Assembly: GCF_041435215.1 (NCBI RefSeq)
Contig: NZ_CP108394.1
Coordinates: forward strand, 2,604,001-2,668,000
Reading direction: 5' to 3'
DNA: 64,000 nucleotides
Source of the DNA: Streptomyces sp. NBC_01314
GTDB lineage: Bacteria; Actinomycetota; Actinomycetes; Streptomycetales; Streptomycetaceae
Shown here: one piece after another, positions 28,033-37,188 of the stretch
Position numbering within the stretch: the first letter of the stretch is position 1
Layout of the letters: every line of letters starts with the position of its first letter
Notes under the pieces: generated by a model
Seen by the model: the letters and a program-made list of their open reading frames with translations, nothing else
The model's database searches: none
What the model was told of the DNA's origin: nothing
Program-made: the position numbers and the translations under genes

Positions 28033-30168
28033 GTGGGCCGGTTGATGGCGACAGCTCCATGTACCGCCTTCCGTGGCATGGTCGAGGGCAGTGATGAGCA
28101 GGTCGGGGCACGTCTGCTGCATCAGCGGGTGTCGTTCCTGACCGGGCTGTGCGGGGATCTCACCCGGCAGCTGGTGGCTGCCCGGTGGGACGTGGACTGT
28201 CTGGATGTGCTGGCCGCCGGGGTCGACGGGCAGGGCGAGCGGTTGCCGTCCAAGGGGTGGATGGCGCTGCGGCGTCTGGGCTGGGCGCAGAGCGCCGCGG
28301 CGGCTGGAGGCGTGTATGTGTCGGACCGGGTGCGGCGGGCGGCGGAGGAGTACGCGGCCCGCATGCTGCGGCTGGCCCTGCACCGGCGCACCCTGATCGC
28401 GGCGATCCTGGCCGCCTGGCCCGCCGATCCGCGCCGGCGCACCGCGGCGGAGTGGACGGCGCTGCGGGCCGCGCTGCCCGCAGGTGCCGGCAACGCCGAG
28501 ATCCGTAACCGTACCCGGCAGGTGAGCGGCTATGTGCGCGAGCACGGGCGGCTTCCGGTGGGGTTGTGTGAGCTGGAGGACCCGCCCGAGGTGGCGGGGC
28601 TGGTGGTGCTGGCGGCGATGGACCGTCAGCAGGTCACCTTGGTCCGGGTGGACGAGGTCACGGCCCGGCTGCGGGTGAAACTCCCGCTGTGCGCGGCACC
28701 GGCCTCGGGGCGGGACTGGGCCTGGCATGTGATCGACATCCGGCTGCCGGGCACCGTGCCACCTGATGCGGTGCTGCACACCCCGCCCCTGCGCCCCACG
28801 CGTGGTGGGCGGATCGCGGTGGACCTTCCCCATTCTCGCCCCGCCCCCACTGCCTCAGCTTCCGGGCACCGGGTGGCGGTGGGGTTCGACTGGGGCGTCA
28901 ACACCCTGCTCACCGGCACGGTGGGCCGCCTGTCCGGCCAGGGCGAGACGGCGCGGGTGGTCACCTACGGCCGCCCCCTGATCTTCGACGCCACCGCGGT
29001 CAGTGCGAAACTGCACCGGCTGCGCGGCCACCGCGAACACCTCGCCGCCAAACGCGACCACTACCAGCACCTCGCCGACGGATACGGTTCCCCGCACCTG
29101 GCCCGGGCCGAACTCCTGGACCGGGCGGCCGTGCTTCAGGTGGAGCATCAGCGGGTGTGCGCGCGGATCCGGCACCTCAACCAGGCACTGGCCTGGTCGG
29201 CGGCCCGCTGGGCCATCGACCAGAGCACCGCACTCGGCGCCACCGTCATCTACCTGGAAGACCTCACTACCCTGGAAGCCCGCGGGCGCAGGCGCGGTAA
29301 CGCCCGGTTGTCCGGGCAGGTCCGCGGCACCGTCGCCGACGCGATCCGGCACCTGGCCACCAAGGCGGGGATCGCGGTGGTCACCGTCCCGGCCCGCGGC
29401 ACCTCCGCCCAATGCCCCGGATGCCTGCACCCACTCGGCCACCACCCCGCCCCCGACCGGCTCGAGGAGCGGGGCCGGAGCTGGGCCCACTGCGCCCGCT
29501 GTGGGCTGTCCATGGACCGTGACCATGCCGCAGCCCGGCGGATCGTCGCACGCGGCCTGCTCGCCCAGTCCCACACCGTCACCGAGCGCGCCACCGGCAC
29601 CCGCACCATCCGCACCACCGTGGAAGGCACCGTCCGCCCGGTACGCCGACCGAAGAAGACCACCCGCCGCCTGCGCCGCGCCCGCCAGGCACATACGGCC
29701 CCACCCCGGCCGCGCGGGCCGAAGACCACCCCCGGCAAGAGCCGCCCCACCCCCAGCAGACCGATCGGCCCCCACCGGCGGCGCGCCCCACGCGCCGCCG
29801 GACAACCCGTCACAGCCCCGGCCTTGGCCGCGTCTGTGGCGGTGAAGACTTCCCGCCGTATGCCCGAAGTGCGTACGGTTCCCGCCACCACCCCCACCGG
29901 GGTGGTCCAGCGTCCGGCGGGGCATGACACACAGACACCAGCCGCACTTCCCGGGCCGGAGTCAGGTCATGGAGTACCCGCCCCACCCCACCCGGAGCCT
30001 CCTCCGGCAGGGCGGGAGCGGCTCTCCCGCGGAACCTGTCGGCGGCGTACCCATGCCGCCGAGCGGACCGGCTTCCACCACCTGAACGCCACCGAAGTCC
30101 ACACCCTCACCCCGAGGTTCGGACCCCACCCCGGCGACAGACGGCCACACCGCGCCCGAAAAGCCTGA
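28033..30168 (+). CDS. tnpB: Very large TnpB-like RNA-guided nuclease (RuvC fold, zinc ribbon)
   Basis: About 711 residues if it starts at the GTG at 28033, 8 nt after GGAGGGGG; the ATG at 28045 is an alternative. RuvC-like catalytic residues are all present: Asp286 in VGFDWGVNT, Glu409 in YLEDLTT and Asp497 in DRDHAAAR. The zinc ribbon has CPGC (461/464) and CARC (487/490). The N-terminal part before RuvC-I is ~285 residues, longer than in standard ~400-residue TnpB, and a ~200-residue Arg/Pro-rich tail follows the last motif. No tnpA is adjacent. Downstream 30215-30254 has two small hairpins like those of a TnpB right end/omega RNA. TnpB proteins cut DNA guided by an RNA from the element's right end. 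Confidence 0.82.
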   Translation: MGRLMATAPCTAFRGMVEGSDEQVGARLLHQRVSFLTGLCGDLTRQLVAARWDVDCLDVLAAGVDGQGERLPSKGWMALRRLGWAQSAAAAGGVYVSDRVRRAAEEYAARMLRLALHRRTLIAAILAAWPADPRRRTAAEWTALRAALPAGAGNAEIRNRTRQVSGYVREHGRLPVGLCELEDPPEVAGLVVLAAMDRQQVTLVRVDEVTARLRVKLPLCAAPASGRDWAWHVIDIRLPGTVPPDAVLHTPPLRPTRGGRIAVDLPHSRPAPTASASGHRVAVGFDWGVNTLLTGTVGRLSGQGETARVVTYGRPLIFDATAVSAKLHRLRGHREHLAAKRDHYQHLADGYGSPHLARAELLDRAAVLQVEHQRVCARIRHLNQALAWSAARWAIDQSTALGATVIYLEDLTTLEARGRRRGNARLSGQVRGTVADAIRHLATKAGIAVVTVPARGTSAQCPGCLHPLGHHPAPDRLEERGRSWAHCARCGLSMDRDHAAARRIVARGLLAQSHTVTERATGTRTIRTTVEGTVRPVRRPKKTTRRLRRARQAHTAPPRPRGPKTTPGKSRPTPSRPIGPHRRRAPRAAGQPVTAPALAASVAVKTSRRMPEVRTVPATTPTGVVQRPAGHDTQTPAALPGPESGHGVPAPPHPEPPPAGRERLSRGTCRRRTHAAERTGFHHLNATEVHTLTPRFGPHPGDRRPHRARKA

Positions 30169-30214
30169 AACCCACAGGCACACACAGAGTTCCAGAGACG
30201 CTGCTCTACCTTCT

Positions 30215-30254
30215 GGACCGGGCTGGTCCTCCCGTTCGTAGGGTGAGGACACCC
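30215..30254 (+). ncRNA. Candidate right-end/omega-RNA hairpins of the large TnpB
   Basis: GGACC-GGGCT-GGTCC (30215-30229) and GGGTG-AGGA-CACCC (30241-30254) lie 47-86 nt after the TnpB stop, directly before the junction with host regulator sequence (~30262-30270). TnpB guide RNAs come from this position. This is a structural guess with no expression evidence. Confidence 0.35.
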
Positions 30255-30267
30255 AGGGGTATCGGGT

Positions 30268-30444
30268 GATCCGGCCGTCGGGGAACTCGTCCTGGACTGG
30301 GACACCCTCACCGCCAACACCGATCCCGACCAGCATCTGACCGTGTGGACCGCCGAGCCCGGCTCCCCCACCCACGAGCGGCTGAGCATCCTCGCCTCCT
30401 GGGCCACCGACCAGAACCTGCCAGCGTCCCGGCCGCTCACCTGA
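30268..30444 (+). pseudogene. 3' fragment of an XRE/MmyB-like regulator gene
   Basis: 58 codons reading PAVGELVLDWDTLTANTDPD, then HLTVWTAEPGSPTHERL and ILASWATDQNLPAS to a TGA. It is nearly identical to the C-terminus of the intact regulator at 40866-41747. The rest of the gene is absent; the large TnpB gene lies immediately upstream. Confidence 0.85.
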
Positions 30445-30887
30445 CGCCGTCAGAGACGGCTGAGGTCGGGCGCGCCCACGGGCTTGGGCGGTCGCCGCTG
30501 GTGCAACACGGCTGACGACTGGGACCGCGCCGACCGCGGCCCTTGTCCCGCCGTGCCCGGGTGCGACCCGCCCCGCGGTCGGTGCGGGGTGTCAACCCCG
30601 CCGCGCGCGCGGTGAAAGCCGCGGGAGGCGACCGGACACGCCCTCAAGGAAATCCGATGCAAGTCCTACTCGGAGATGAAGAGTTTTCTCCTATGGCCCG
30701 TATTCGCGGTCAGGAAAACCAAGGGGGGACAAAACTCTCCCAGTCACAGCCGTTACTCGTGATGCAAAACTTCCCGCATCGACGGCCGCAGCAAGACGTG
30801 CGGTCGCCAGGTATGCGGCGACGACGATCTCATCTCCTGTCGTGCCGCTCCGTATGGCCGGTCCGTCCGTGATGCGAAGGCATACAA
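30445..30887. other. Upstream region of the molybdenum hydroxylase operon
   Basis: 443 bp without a supported gene. The right half (~30650-30780) is clearly less GC-rich, as expected of a promoter region. It holds inverted 7-mers GAGTTTT (30681-30687) and AAAACTC (30731-30737). No known riboswitch (for example Moco) is evident by eye. Confidence 0.5.
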
Positions 30888-31538
30888 ATGTCTATTGACC
30901 TCCCTGAATCTGCTGTTCCACCCCCCACCGGATCCGGAGAGTCCCCCTCGACGCCCACTCGGCGCGCCTTCATCGCCACCAGTACCGCGGTCGGCGGCGC
31001 CGTCGTTGCCGGCGGCGCGATCGGAGGATCCCTCCTCGCCGGGCCGGAGGAGGCGAGCGCCGCTGACGCGTCGCCGTCCAGCCGTGTCTCTCTGACGGTC
31101 AACGGCACCCGCCGGACCGTGACGGTCGACAACCGCACCTCGCTGCTGGACCTGCTGCGCGAGCACTTCGACCTCACCGGCTCCAAGAAGGGCTGTAACG
31201 CGGGTGCCTGCGGTGCGTGCACCGTGCTCGTCAGCGGCCATCGGGTCAACTCCTGCCTGACACTCGCCGTCCGGCTGGAGGGCGCCGAGGTCACGACCAT
31301 CGAGGGCCTGGCCAAGGGCGACAAACTGCACCCGCTGCAGCAGGCGTTCATCGACGAGGACGCCTTCCAGTGCGGCTACTGCACCCCGGGCCAGATCCTC
31401 TCCGGTGTCGGCTGCATCCAGGAGGGCCACACCGGTTCGCCGGAGGAGATCCGGGAGTGGATGAGCGGCAACATCTGCCGCTGCGGCTGCTACGTCAAGA
31501 TCGTGCGCGCGGTCGAGCAGACCGCCGCCCGGAAGTAA
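30888..31538 (+). CDS. Molybdenum hydroxylase, [2Fe-2S] subunit with Tat signal
   Basis: 216 residues. A twin-arginine signal (TRRAFIATSTAVGG, then a hydrophobic run) occupies residues ~25-55. The rest is a two-cluster iron-sulfur subunit: plant-type cluster Cys in GCNAGACGACTV, and second-cluster motifs QCGYCTPG and CRCGCY. This matches PaoA/YagT-type subunits of periplasmic aldehyde oxidoreductases. It transfers electrons from the Moco site to FAD. Two downstream genes supply the FAD and Moco subunits, and the Tat signal implies the assembled complex is exported folded, the partners travelling with it. Confidence 0.93.
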   Translation: MSIDLPESAVPPPTGSGESPSTPTRRAFIATSTAVGGAVVAGGAIGGSLLAGPEEASAADASPSSRVSLTVNGTRRTVTVDNRTSLLDLLREHFDLTGSKKGCNAGACGACTVLVSGHRVNSCLTLAVRLEGAEVTTIEGLAKGDKLHPLQQAFIDEDAFQCGYCTPGQILSGVGCIQEGHTGSPEEIREWMSGNICRCGCYVKIVRAVEQTAARK

Positions 31539-31551
31539 GGAGCAGCCCACC

Positions 31552-32532
31552 ATGCATCCCTTCTCCTACACCCGCGTCTCCGACACCCGGCAAGCTCTCA
31601 ACGCCGCTCGCGCAGGCGGGCGTTACATCGCCGGTGGCACCACACTCGTCGACCTGATGCGCGAGACCGTCGAGCGTCCCGACACCCTGGTCGACATCTC
31701 CGCTCTGCCGCTGGACGAGATCACCGTCACCGAGCGCGGGGGCCTGCGGATCGGTGCGCTGGTGACCATGTCCGAGGCCGCCGCCCATCCCAAGGTGCGC
31801 ACCCTTTATCCCGTCGTCTCGCAGGCCCTGGAGCTGAGCGCTTCGGCCCAGCTCCGCAACATGGCCACCATCGGCGGCAACATCATGCAACGCACCCGCT
31901 GCACCTATTTCCGTGACGTGACCGCCGACTGCAACAAGCGTCAGCCGGGCTCGGGTTGTGCCGCGCGGGAGGGCGTCAACCGTACGCACGCGATCCTCGG
32001 CACCTCCGACGCCTGCGTGGCCACCCATCCGTCCGACGTCGCCGTGGCGTTCGCCGCGCTGGAGGCGACCGTGCGTCTGCTGGGCCCGGATGGGAAGCGC
32101 GGTGTACCTTTCGCCGACTTCCTGCTGCGGCCCGGTCGTACTCCCGATCGTGAACAGGCCCTCCGGAAGGGCGAGTTGATCACGTCGGTGGAGATCCCCG
32201 CCCTTCCACAACCGCTGAAGTCCGGCTATCTGAAGGTGCGCGACCGGCAGTCCTACGAGTTCGCCCTGACCTCGGCCGCTGTCGCGCTGCACATGCGCGG
32301 CGGCGTGATACGGGAGGCGAAGGTCGCCGCCGGTGGTGTGGGGACCGTGCCGTGGAAGCTGCCCGAGGTCGAGCGGGCCCTCATCGGCCGACGCCCCTCG
32401 GACGCACTGTGGACGGCAGCCGCGGAGAAGGCGGCGGAAGGGGCACGCCCGCTCACGCACAACCGCTTCAAGGTCGCGCTGCTGAGGCGGACCGTCGAGC
32501 GCCAGCTGCGCATCGTAGGAGGTACGAAGTGA
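31552..32532 (+). CDS. Molybdenum hydroxylase, FAD-binding subunit
   Basis: 326 residues, 13 nt after the iron-sulfur subunit. The FAD-binding PCMH-type domain shows AGGTTLVDLM at residues ~38-47 and a second loop with NMATIGGNIMQRTRC. CTYFRD, followed by CNKRQPGSGCAA, resembles the extra 4Fe-4S-type cysteine insertion known in PaoB/YagS. The C-terminal CO dehydrogenase flavoprotein domain follows (YEFALTSAAVAL). It passes electrons to an acceptor. The stop overlaps the next gene's GTG. Confidence 0.93.
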   Translation: MHPFSYTRVSDTRQALNAARAGGRYIAGGTTLVDLMRETVERPDTLVDISALPLDEITVTERGGLRIGALVTMSEAAAHPKVRTLYPVVSQALELSASAQLRNMATIGGNIMQRTRCTYFRDVTADCNKRQPGSGCAAREGVNRTHAILGTSDACVATHPSDVAVAFAALEATVRLLGPDGKRGVPFADFLLRPGRTPDREQALRKGELITSVEIPALPQPLKSGYLKVRDRQSYEFALTSAAVALHMRGGVIREAKVAAGGVGTVPWKLPEVERALIGRRPSDALWTAAAEKAAEGARPLTHNRFKVALLRRTVERQLRIVGGTK

Positions 32533-34724
32533 GCCCCCAGCCGCAGGCAGCCGTGGGCGCGCCACTGTCGAGGGTGGACGGCCGGCTGAAAGTCACCGGC
32601 CAGGCGACGTACGCCGCCGAGCACGAGGTCGACGGAGTGGTGCACGCCGTCATCGTGGACGCGAGCATCGGTCGCGGCCGTGTCACGGGCGTCGACGCGG
32701 ATGCCGCGCTCGCCCACCCGGAGGTGCTGCGGGTGATCCATCACCGCAACGCGCCGACGCTGCCGTACCGCGACAATCCGGGGTCGAACAATCTGCCCGG
32801 CCGCAAGTTGCGTGTGTTCCAGGACGACCGGGTGCTCTTCCACGGCCAGCCGGTCGCCGTCGTGGTGGCCACCACCCTGGAGGCCGCGCAGCACGGCGCG
32901 AGCCTGGTCAAGGTCGAGTACGACGCCGAAGACCCCTCGACCGACCTGCACGAGGCCGAGCCGGGCCCACCGGACAACTACGCGCGCGGCGACGTGGAAG
33001 CCGGGCTGCGGGACGCGGCCGTACGGCTGGACCTGACGTACCAGCTGGCGCGCAATCATCACAACCCGATGGAGCCGCACGCCACCATCGCCCGCTGGGA
33101 CGGCAACCGGCTCACCGTGTGGGACAAGAGCCAGTGGGTGGCGGGCGGCACTCAGACGGAGCTCTCCACGGTGTTCGATGTGCCGCTGGACTCCGTGCGC
33201 GTCATCAACCCCTTCGTCGGGGGCGCATTCGGCAGCGGGCTGCGCTGCTGGCCGCACACCGTGGTCGCCGCGCTGGCCGCCCGGGAGACCGCCCGTCCGG
33301 TCAAGCTGGTTCTGACCCGCAGGCAGATGTACTTCGGCACCGGCTTCCGGCCCTCCTACGACTACCGGCTGAGCCTCGGCGGCGACCGGAACGGCCGCCT
33401 GGTCGCCGCGGACCACCGCATCGAGGCGGAGACCTCGTCGTACGAGACGTTCACCGAGGCAGTCATGTCGCCCGGCCAGATGCTCTACAGCACGCCCGGC
33501 GTCCGCCAGGCGTATCGGACGGTGCCGCTGGATGTGAACAGCCCGATCTGGATGCGTGGTCCCGGTGCTGCCACGGGGGTCTACGCCGTGGAGTCGGCCA
33601 TGGACGAACTCGCCCATGAGCTCGGCATGGATCCGATCGAACTGCGCCGGCGCAACGAGCCGGCCCAGGATCCGTCGAACAACACGCCGTTCTCCACGCG
33701 CCGGCTGCTCGAGTGCTACACGGTCGGTGCCCGCGAGTTCGGCTGGCAGCGGCGCAACCAGAAGCCACGCTCAAGGCGTGATGGCGACTGGCTGATCGGC
33801 ATGGGCATGGCCGCGGGTGTCTACCACACCGCGGTTGCCCCGGCCCAGTCCCGGGCCCGCCTGAACGCCGACGGCACGGCGGTGGTCGAGTCCGCCACCA
33901 GCGACATGGGCCCGGGAACCTACACCGCCCAGACCCAGGTCGCCGCCGACGCGCTGGGGCTCGCCGTGCGCGCGGTCACCTACCGGCTCGGCGACTCCCT
34001 GTATCCGCAGACTCCGCCGCACGGCGGCTCGATGACCATGGCCAGCGTCGGCTCCGCCACCCTCGATGTCTGCAACCAGCTGCGTCGGCAGGCGATCCGA
34101 CTGGCTGTCGAGGATGAGGAATCGCCACTGTACGGGGTGCCGGCCGACGAGGTTGTGGTCCGGGGCGCCCGACTGCATGTGCAGGGCAATCCGGCACGCG
34201 GTGAGACGTACCAGCGGCTGCTGACCCGCAACAACCGCGACCGCCTCGAAGCAAGCACGTCTTTCTCCCCGCCGCAGGGGGAGAGGCGCTCCATCAGCGC
34301 CTACAGCGCTGTGTTCGCCGAGGTTGCGGTGGATTCGACGCTGGGCCTGGTGCGGGTGCGGCGGATGCTCGCCGTGTACGACGCGGGCCGCATCATCAGC
34401 CCCAAGCTGGCGGACAGCCAGGCCCTCGGCGGCATGGTGGGCGGCATCGGCGCGGCCCTGCTGGAGCACACTGCCACCGACCACCGCGACGGCCGGATCG
34501 TCAACGCCAACCTCGCCGACTACCTGGTCCCGGTCAACGCCGACGTCCCCGATCTCCGGGCGATCTACCTCGACGGGGAGGACTACGACGCCGACCCCCT
34601 CGGTGTGAAGGGCCTCGCCGAACTCGTGATCGTCGGCGTGGCGCCCGCCATCGGCAACGCGGTCTTCAACGCCACCGGCCGCCGCGTCCGCGAAATCCCC
34701 ATCACGGCAGAGGCGTTGCTCTGA
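32529..34724 (+). CDS. Molybdenum hydroxylase, Moco-binding catalytic subunit
   Basis: 731 residues from a GTG inside a GTGA overlap with the FAD subunit stop, preceded by GGAGG. Xanthine-dehydrogenase-type large-subunit segments are present: GQATYAAEH near the N-terminus, NPFVGGAFGSG, MRGPGAATG and YDAGRIISP, and the C-terminal GVKGLAELV, which carries the catalytic Glu of this family. Length and sequence fit PaoC/YagR aldehyde oxidoreductases using molybdopterin cytosine dinucleotide. It should oxidise aldehydes or N-heterocycles. The XdhC gene downstream supports cofactor insertion. Confidence 0.93.
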   Translation: MSPQPQAAVGAPLSRVDGRLKVTGQATYAAEHEVDGVVHAVIVDASIGRGRVTGVDADAALAHPEVLRVIHHRNAPTLPYRDNPGSNNLPGRKLRVFQDDRVLFHGQPVAVVVATTLEAAQHGASLVKVEYDAEDPSTDLHEAEPGPPDNYARGDVEAGLRDAAVRLDLTYQLARNHHNPMEPHATIARWDGNRLTVWDKSQWVAGGTQTELSTVFDVPLDSVRVINPFVGGAFGSGLRCWPHTVVAALAARETARPVKLVLTRRQMYFGTGFRPSYDYRLSLGGDRNGRLVAADHRIEAETSSYETFTEAVMSPGQMLYSTPGVRQAYRTVPLDVNSPIWMRGPGAATGVYAVESAMDELAHELGMDPIELRRRNEPAQDPSNNTPFSTRRLLECYTVGAREFGWQRRNQKPRSRRDGDWLIGMGMAAGVYHTAVAPAQSRARLNADGTAVVESATSDMGPGTYTAQTQVAADALGLAVRAVTYRLGDSLYPQTPPHGGSMTMASVGSATLDVCNQLRRQAIRLAVEDEESPLYGVPADEVVVRGARLHVQGNPARGETYQRLLTRNNRDRLEASTSFSPPQGERRSISAYSAVFAEVAVDSTLGLVRVRRMLAVYDAGRIISPKLADSQALGGMVGGIGAALLEHTATDHRDGRIVNANLADYLVPVNADVPDLRAIYLDGEDYDADPLGVKGLAELVIVGVAPAIGNAVFNATGRRVREIPITAEALL

Positions 34725-34902
34725 CGACCCGCGCTCCGGTCGGCCGGCGGCTCACCGGCCGGAGCGCCCACCGAGGTGTCCGGCAGCAGGTCATCCCCCG
34801 TTTCCGCTGCCGGAACCTCCAGGGCCGCCGCCGCGCAGAGCGCCGCTCTCCGGCGACGCGGCGGCGGCCCGCTCCCACACCCTTTGCACGAAGGACCCGT
34901 TC

Positions 34903-36048
34903 ATGCTGAACATCTCGGACGCACTGCACCGCTGGTGCCGCGCAGCCCGCCCCTTCGCCCTGGCCACCATCGTCGACGTCCGGGGCAGCGCGCCTTTGCC
35001 GGTCGGTACGTCGGTCGCGGTGGACGAGGACGGCAACGCGGTCGGCAGCGTCTCCGGCGGCTGTGTCGAGGGAGCGGTCTACGAGCTGTGCAGGCAGGTA
35101 CTCGGCGACCGGGGCGCCCCGCAGCGCGCCTGGTTCGGGTACTCCGACGACGACGCCTTCGCCGTGGGCCTCACCTGCGGCGGCGAACTCGACGTCCTCG
35201 TCCAGCGCATCGACCCCACGGCACAACCGCATCTCACCGCCGCCCTCACCGACATCGCGGAGGGCCGGCCCGCCGCTGTGGCCCAGGTCGTCGACGGTCC
35301 GGAGGAGCTGAGGGGCGGAATGCTGTACGTCGACGCGGCGGGAGGCATCCATCCCGGCACGCTGACCGGCACGCTGACCGGAGCGATGCGACGGGAGGTC
35401 GGCGCACAGGCGTGGGCGCTGCTGCGGGCCGGACGCACGACCAGGTCGGAGGTCGGCGGGAATGCCGGCACCTGCCCGGAACGGCTCTCCGTGCTGGTCC
35501 ACGTCCACGCGTCCCGGCCCCGGATGCTGATCTTCGGCGCGGTCGACTTCGCCACCGCCCTCAGCGAGGCCGGCCGCTTCCTCGGCTACCGGGTGACCGT
35601 CTGCGACGCCCGCCCCGTCTTCGCCACACCCGCTCGTTTCCCGCACGCCGACGAGGTGGTGGTCGACTGGCCCCACCGCTACCTGGAACACACGACCGTG
35701 GACGCCCGTACCGCCGTCTGCGTCCTCACCCACGACGCCAGATTCGACATCCCTCTGCTGCAGTTCGCACTCGACCTACCGGTCGCATACATCGGCGCGA
35801 TGGGCTCCCGACGCACCCATGACGAACGCCTGTGCCTCCTGAGGGAGGCGGGCGTGACCGCGGAGCAGTTGGCCCGGCTGCGCTCCCCGATCGGCCTCGA
35901 CCTCGGCGCCCGTACGCCCGAGGAGACGGCGGTCTCCATCGCCGCGGAGATCATCGCCTCCAGCAACGGCGCAAGTGGCCTGCCCCTGTCCGACCTGTCC
36001 GGCCCGATTCACCGGGAAAGGGAGTTCGTTCTGGGGGCCGTTCACTGA
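34903..36048 (+). CDS. xdhC: XdhC/CoxI-family Moco maturation factor
   Basis: 381 residues. N-terminal XdhC/CoxI domain: ATIVDVRGSAPLPVGTSVAV, GSVSGGCVEGAV with the conserved Cys, and VGLTCGGELDVLV. The C-terminal Rossmann domain has YIGAMGSRRTHDERL and RSPIGLDLGARTPEETAVSI. XdhC proteins bind, sulfurate and insert molybdenum cofactor into hydroxylases, so this is almost surely the chaperone of the enzyme encoded just upstream (179-nt gap). A decayed C-terminal copy of the same family lies at 41802-41946. Confidence 0.94.
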   Translation: MLNISDALHRWCRAARPFALATIVDVRGSAPLPVGTSVAVDEDGNAVGSVSGGCVEGAVYELCRQVLGDRGAPQRAWFGYSDDDAFAVGLTCGGELDVLVQRIDPTAQPHLTAALTDIAEGRPAAVAQVVDGPEELRGGMLYVDAAGGIHPGTLTGTLTGAMRREVGAQAWALLRAGRTTRSEVGGNAGTCPERLSVLVHVHASRPRMLIFGAVDFATALSEAGRFLGYRVTVCDARPVFATPARFPHADEVVVDWPHRYLEHTTVDARTAVCVLTHDARFDIPLLQFALDLPVAYIGAMGSRRTHDERLCLLREAGVTAEQLARLRSPIGLDLGARTPEETAVSIAAEIIASSNGASGLPLSDLSGPIHREREFVLGAVH

Positions 36049-36155
36049 GCCTCGGCCGGCCGCCGGGTGCCGTGAAAGGCCCGGCAACCGCCGGCTGGAG
36101 CTGCCGACGCCGCCACAGGATTCACAAACCACCATCTGGAGACGCGGGGGTCCAC

Positions 36156-36370
36156 GTGCTCATCGGCACCTGTGGCCGAGTGGCCACCGACCTGATGGTC
36201 TCGCTGACCGACCGCCGCAACCTGCGCTGCGCCTACTGCTCCGCACCGGCGCCCCCGACGAGGAGACAGCCCGTATCCGGCGCCTGGCGATGTGAGGCAA
36301 GAAGGCGGGAGCAGGGCTGGACGACCCGTCATTCGTACAGCCGGACAGGCCGATGTCGGCCATCGGCGGC
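36156..36370 (+). pseudogene. moaA: moaA reduced to its two ends
   Basis: The start reads VLIGTCGRVATDLMVSLTDR and NLRCAYC, the N-terminus of MoaA (GTP 3',8-cyclase), though the first cluster Cys has become Arg. At ~36236 it switches frame directly to the MoaA C-terminus: LLRTGAPDEE, a TGA at 36293 where the conserved Trp codon is expected, then GKKAGAGLDDPSFVQPDRPM and SAIGG. About 250-270 central codons are missing. The gene follows the molybdenum hydroxylase and xdhC genes, so it was probably part of their Moco supply. Confidence 0.85.
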
Positions 36371-36383
36371 CATCGGCGGCCAG

Positions 36384-36775
36384 GGTGCTTCCTCGCAATT
36401 GCACCAAGTGCCGGATCCCCGCAGCCGCAAGGGGCGGATCTACCCGTTCGACGCCCTGCTGAGCGCGGTCGCCACCGGCGTCCTGACCGGTGCCGGAACA
36501 CTGACGGCGATCGGGGAATGGATCACCGACGCACCGGGACGGGCCCTGCGAGTCCTGGGCTTCGCTCCGGATCCGCTGACCGGATCGGATACCCGTGCCG
36601 CACCCCGCGACCGGCAGCCTGGTCGCCGGTCCAGGCCCCAGGAAGGCGGGTTGGGCCGGCCATCGGACCGCTACCTCGGCCGGCGCGCCCCACCACTTCC
36701 CGAACCACCGGACCGGAGCGCGATCCGCCGGGCAGTCGCGATGGACGGCAAGATGTCCGCCGACCACGCACAGAA
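36384..36775 (+). pseudogene. ISAs1-family transposase remnant
   Basis: The frame gives DPRSRKGRIYPFDALLSAVA and TGVLTGAGTLTAIGEWITDA, the N-terminal domain of ISAs1-type transposases, then scrambled sequence and AVAMDGKMSADH, resembling their VDGK catalytic segment. Much of the DDE domain is missing. It begins right after the moaA remnant. Confidence 0.7.
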
Positions 36776-37106
36776 CACCAAGGTCCGGCCCGGCAATCCC
36801 CACCTCAAGGCGCCCTCGGCCTCGCGGCGTTCGGCATGGCAAGAAACCAAGGACACCTATCCGCAGGCCCGTTACAAGCGTCTGACCGCCCGCCGTGGCC
36901 CGCTCACAGCCCTGGTCGCCGTCGAGCACTCCATCATCACCGCGATCTGGCACATACCCACCGGCCACATCGCCTACCAGGACCTCGGCGGCACCCACTT
37001 CACCCAACGCGACACCGAACGCGCCGCCCGCCGGGCCATCAACCAGCTCAACCAGCTCGGCTGCACCATCACCATCACCCTCGATCCGAGAGAGAGCGCC
37101 GCCTGA
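36776..37106 (+). pseudogene. IS110-family transposase C-terminal remnant
   Basis: TKVRPGNPHLK, then ARYKRLTARRGPLTALVAVE, HSIITAIWHI and YQDLGGTHFTQRDTERAARR match the transposase_20 half of IS110 enzymes. A short stretch near 36812-36850 reads correctly (GALGLAAFGMARN) only in another frame, so two compensating frameshifts are present. The N-terminal DEDD domain is absent. Confidence 0.7.
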
Positions 37107-37188
37107 CCGACAGCCCCAAACACCCGGCGGCCCACCGCGACCACCGGGCGTCGGGTCCGTATCGGCACTACGCGGATCCGGGCCTGCG

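Noticed and set aside
25545..28079. Long minus-strand open frame (844 codons)
   Set aside because: It is antisense to the esterase and hemerythrin genes, which have clear motifs; its own translation has no family features.
28033..30168. Type V CRISPR effector (Cas12m/V-U like)
   Set aside because: Size and RuvC/zinc motifs would allow it, but there is no array or adaptation gene in the window, and the downstream layout fits a TnpB element better.
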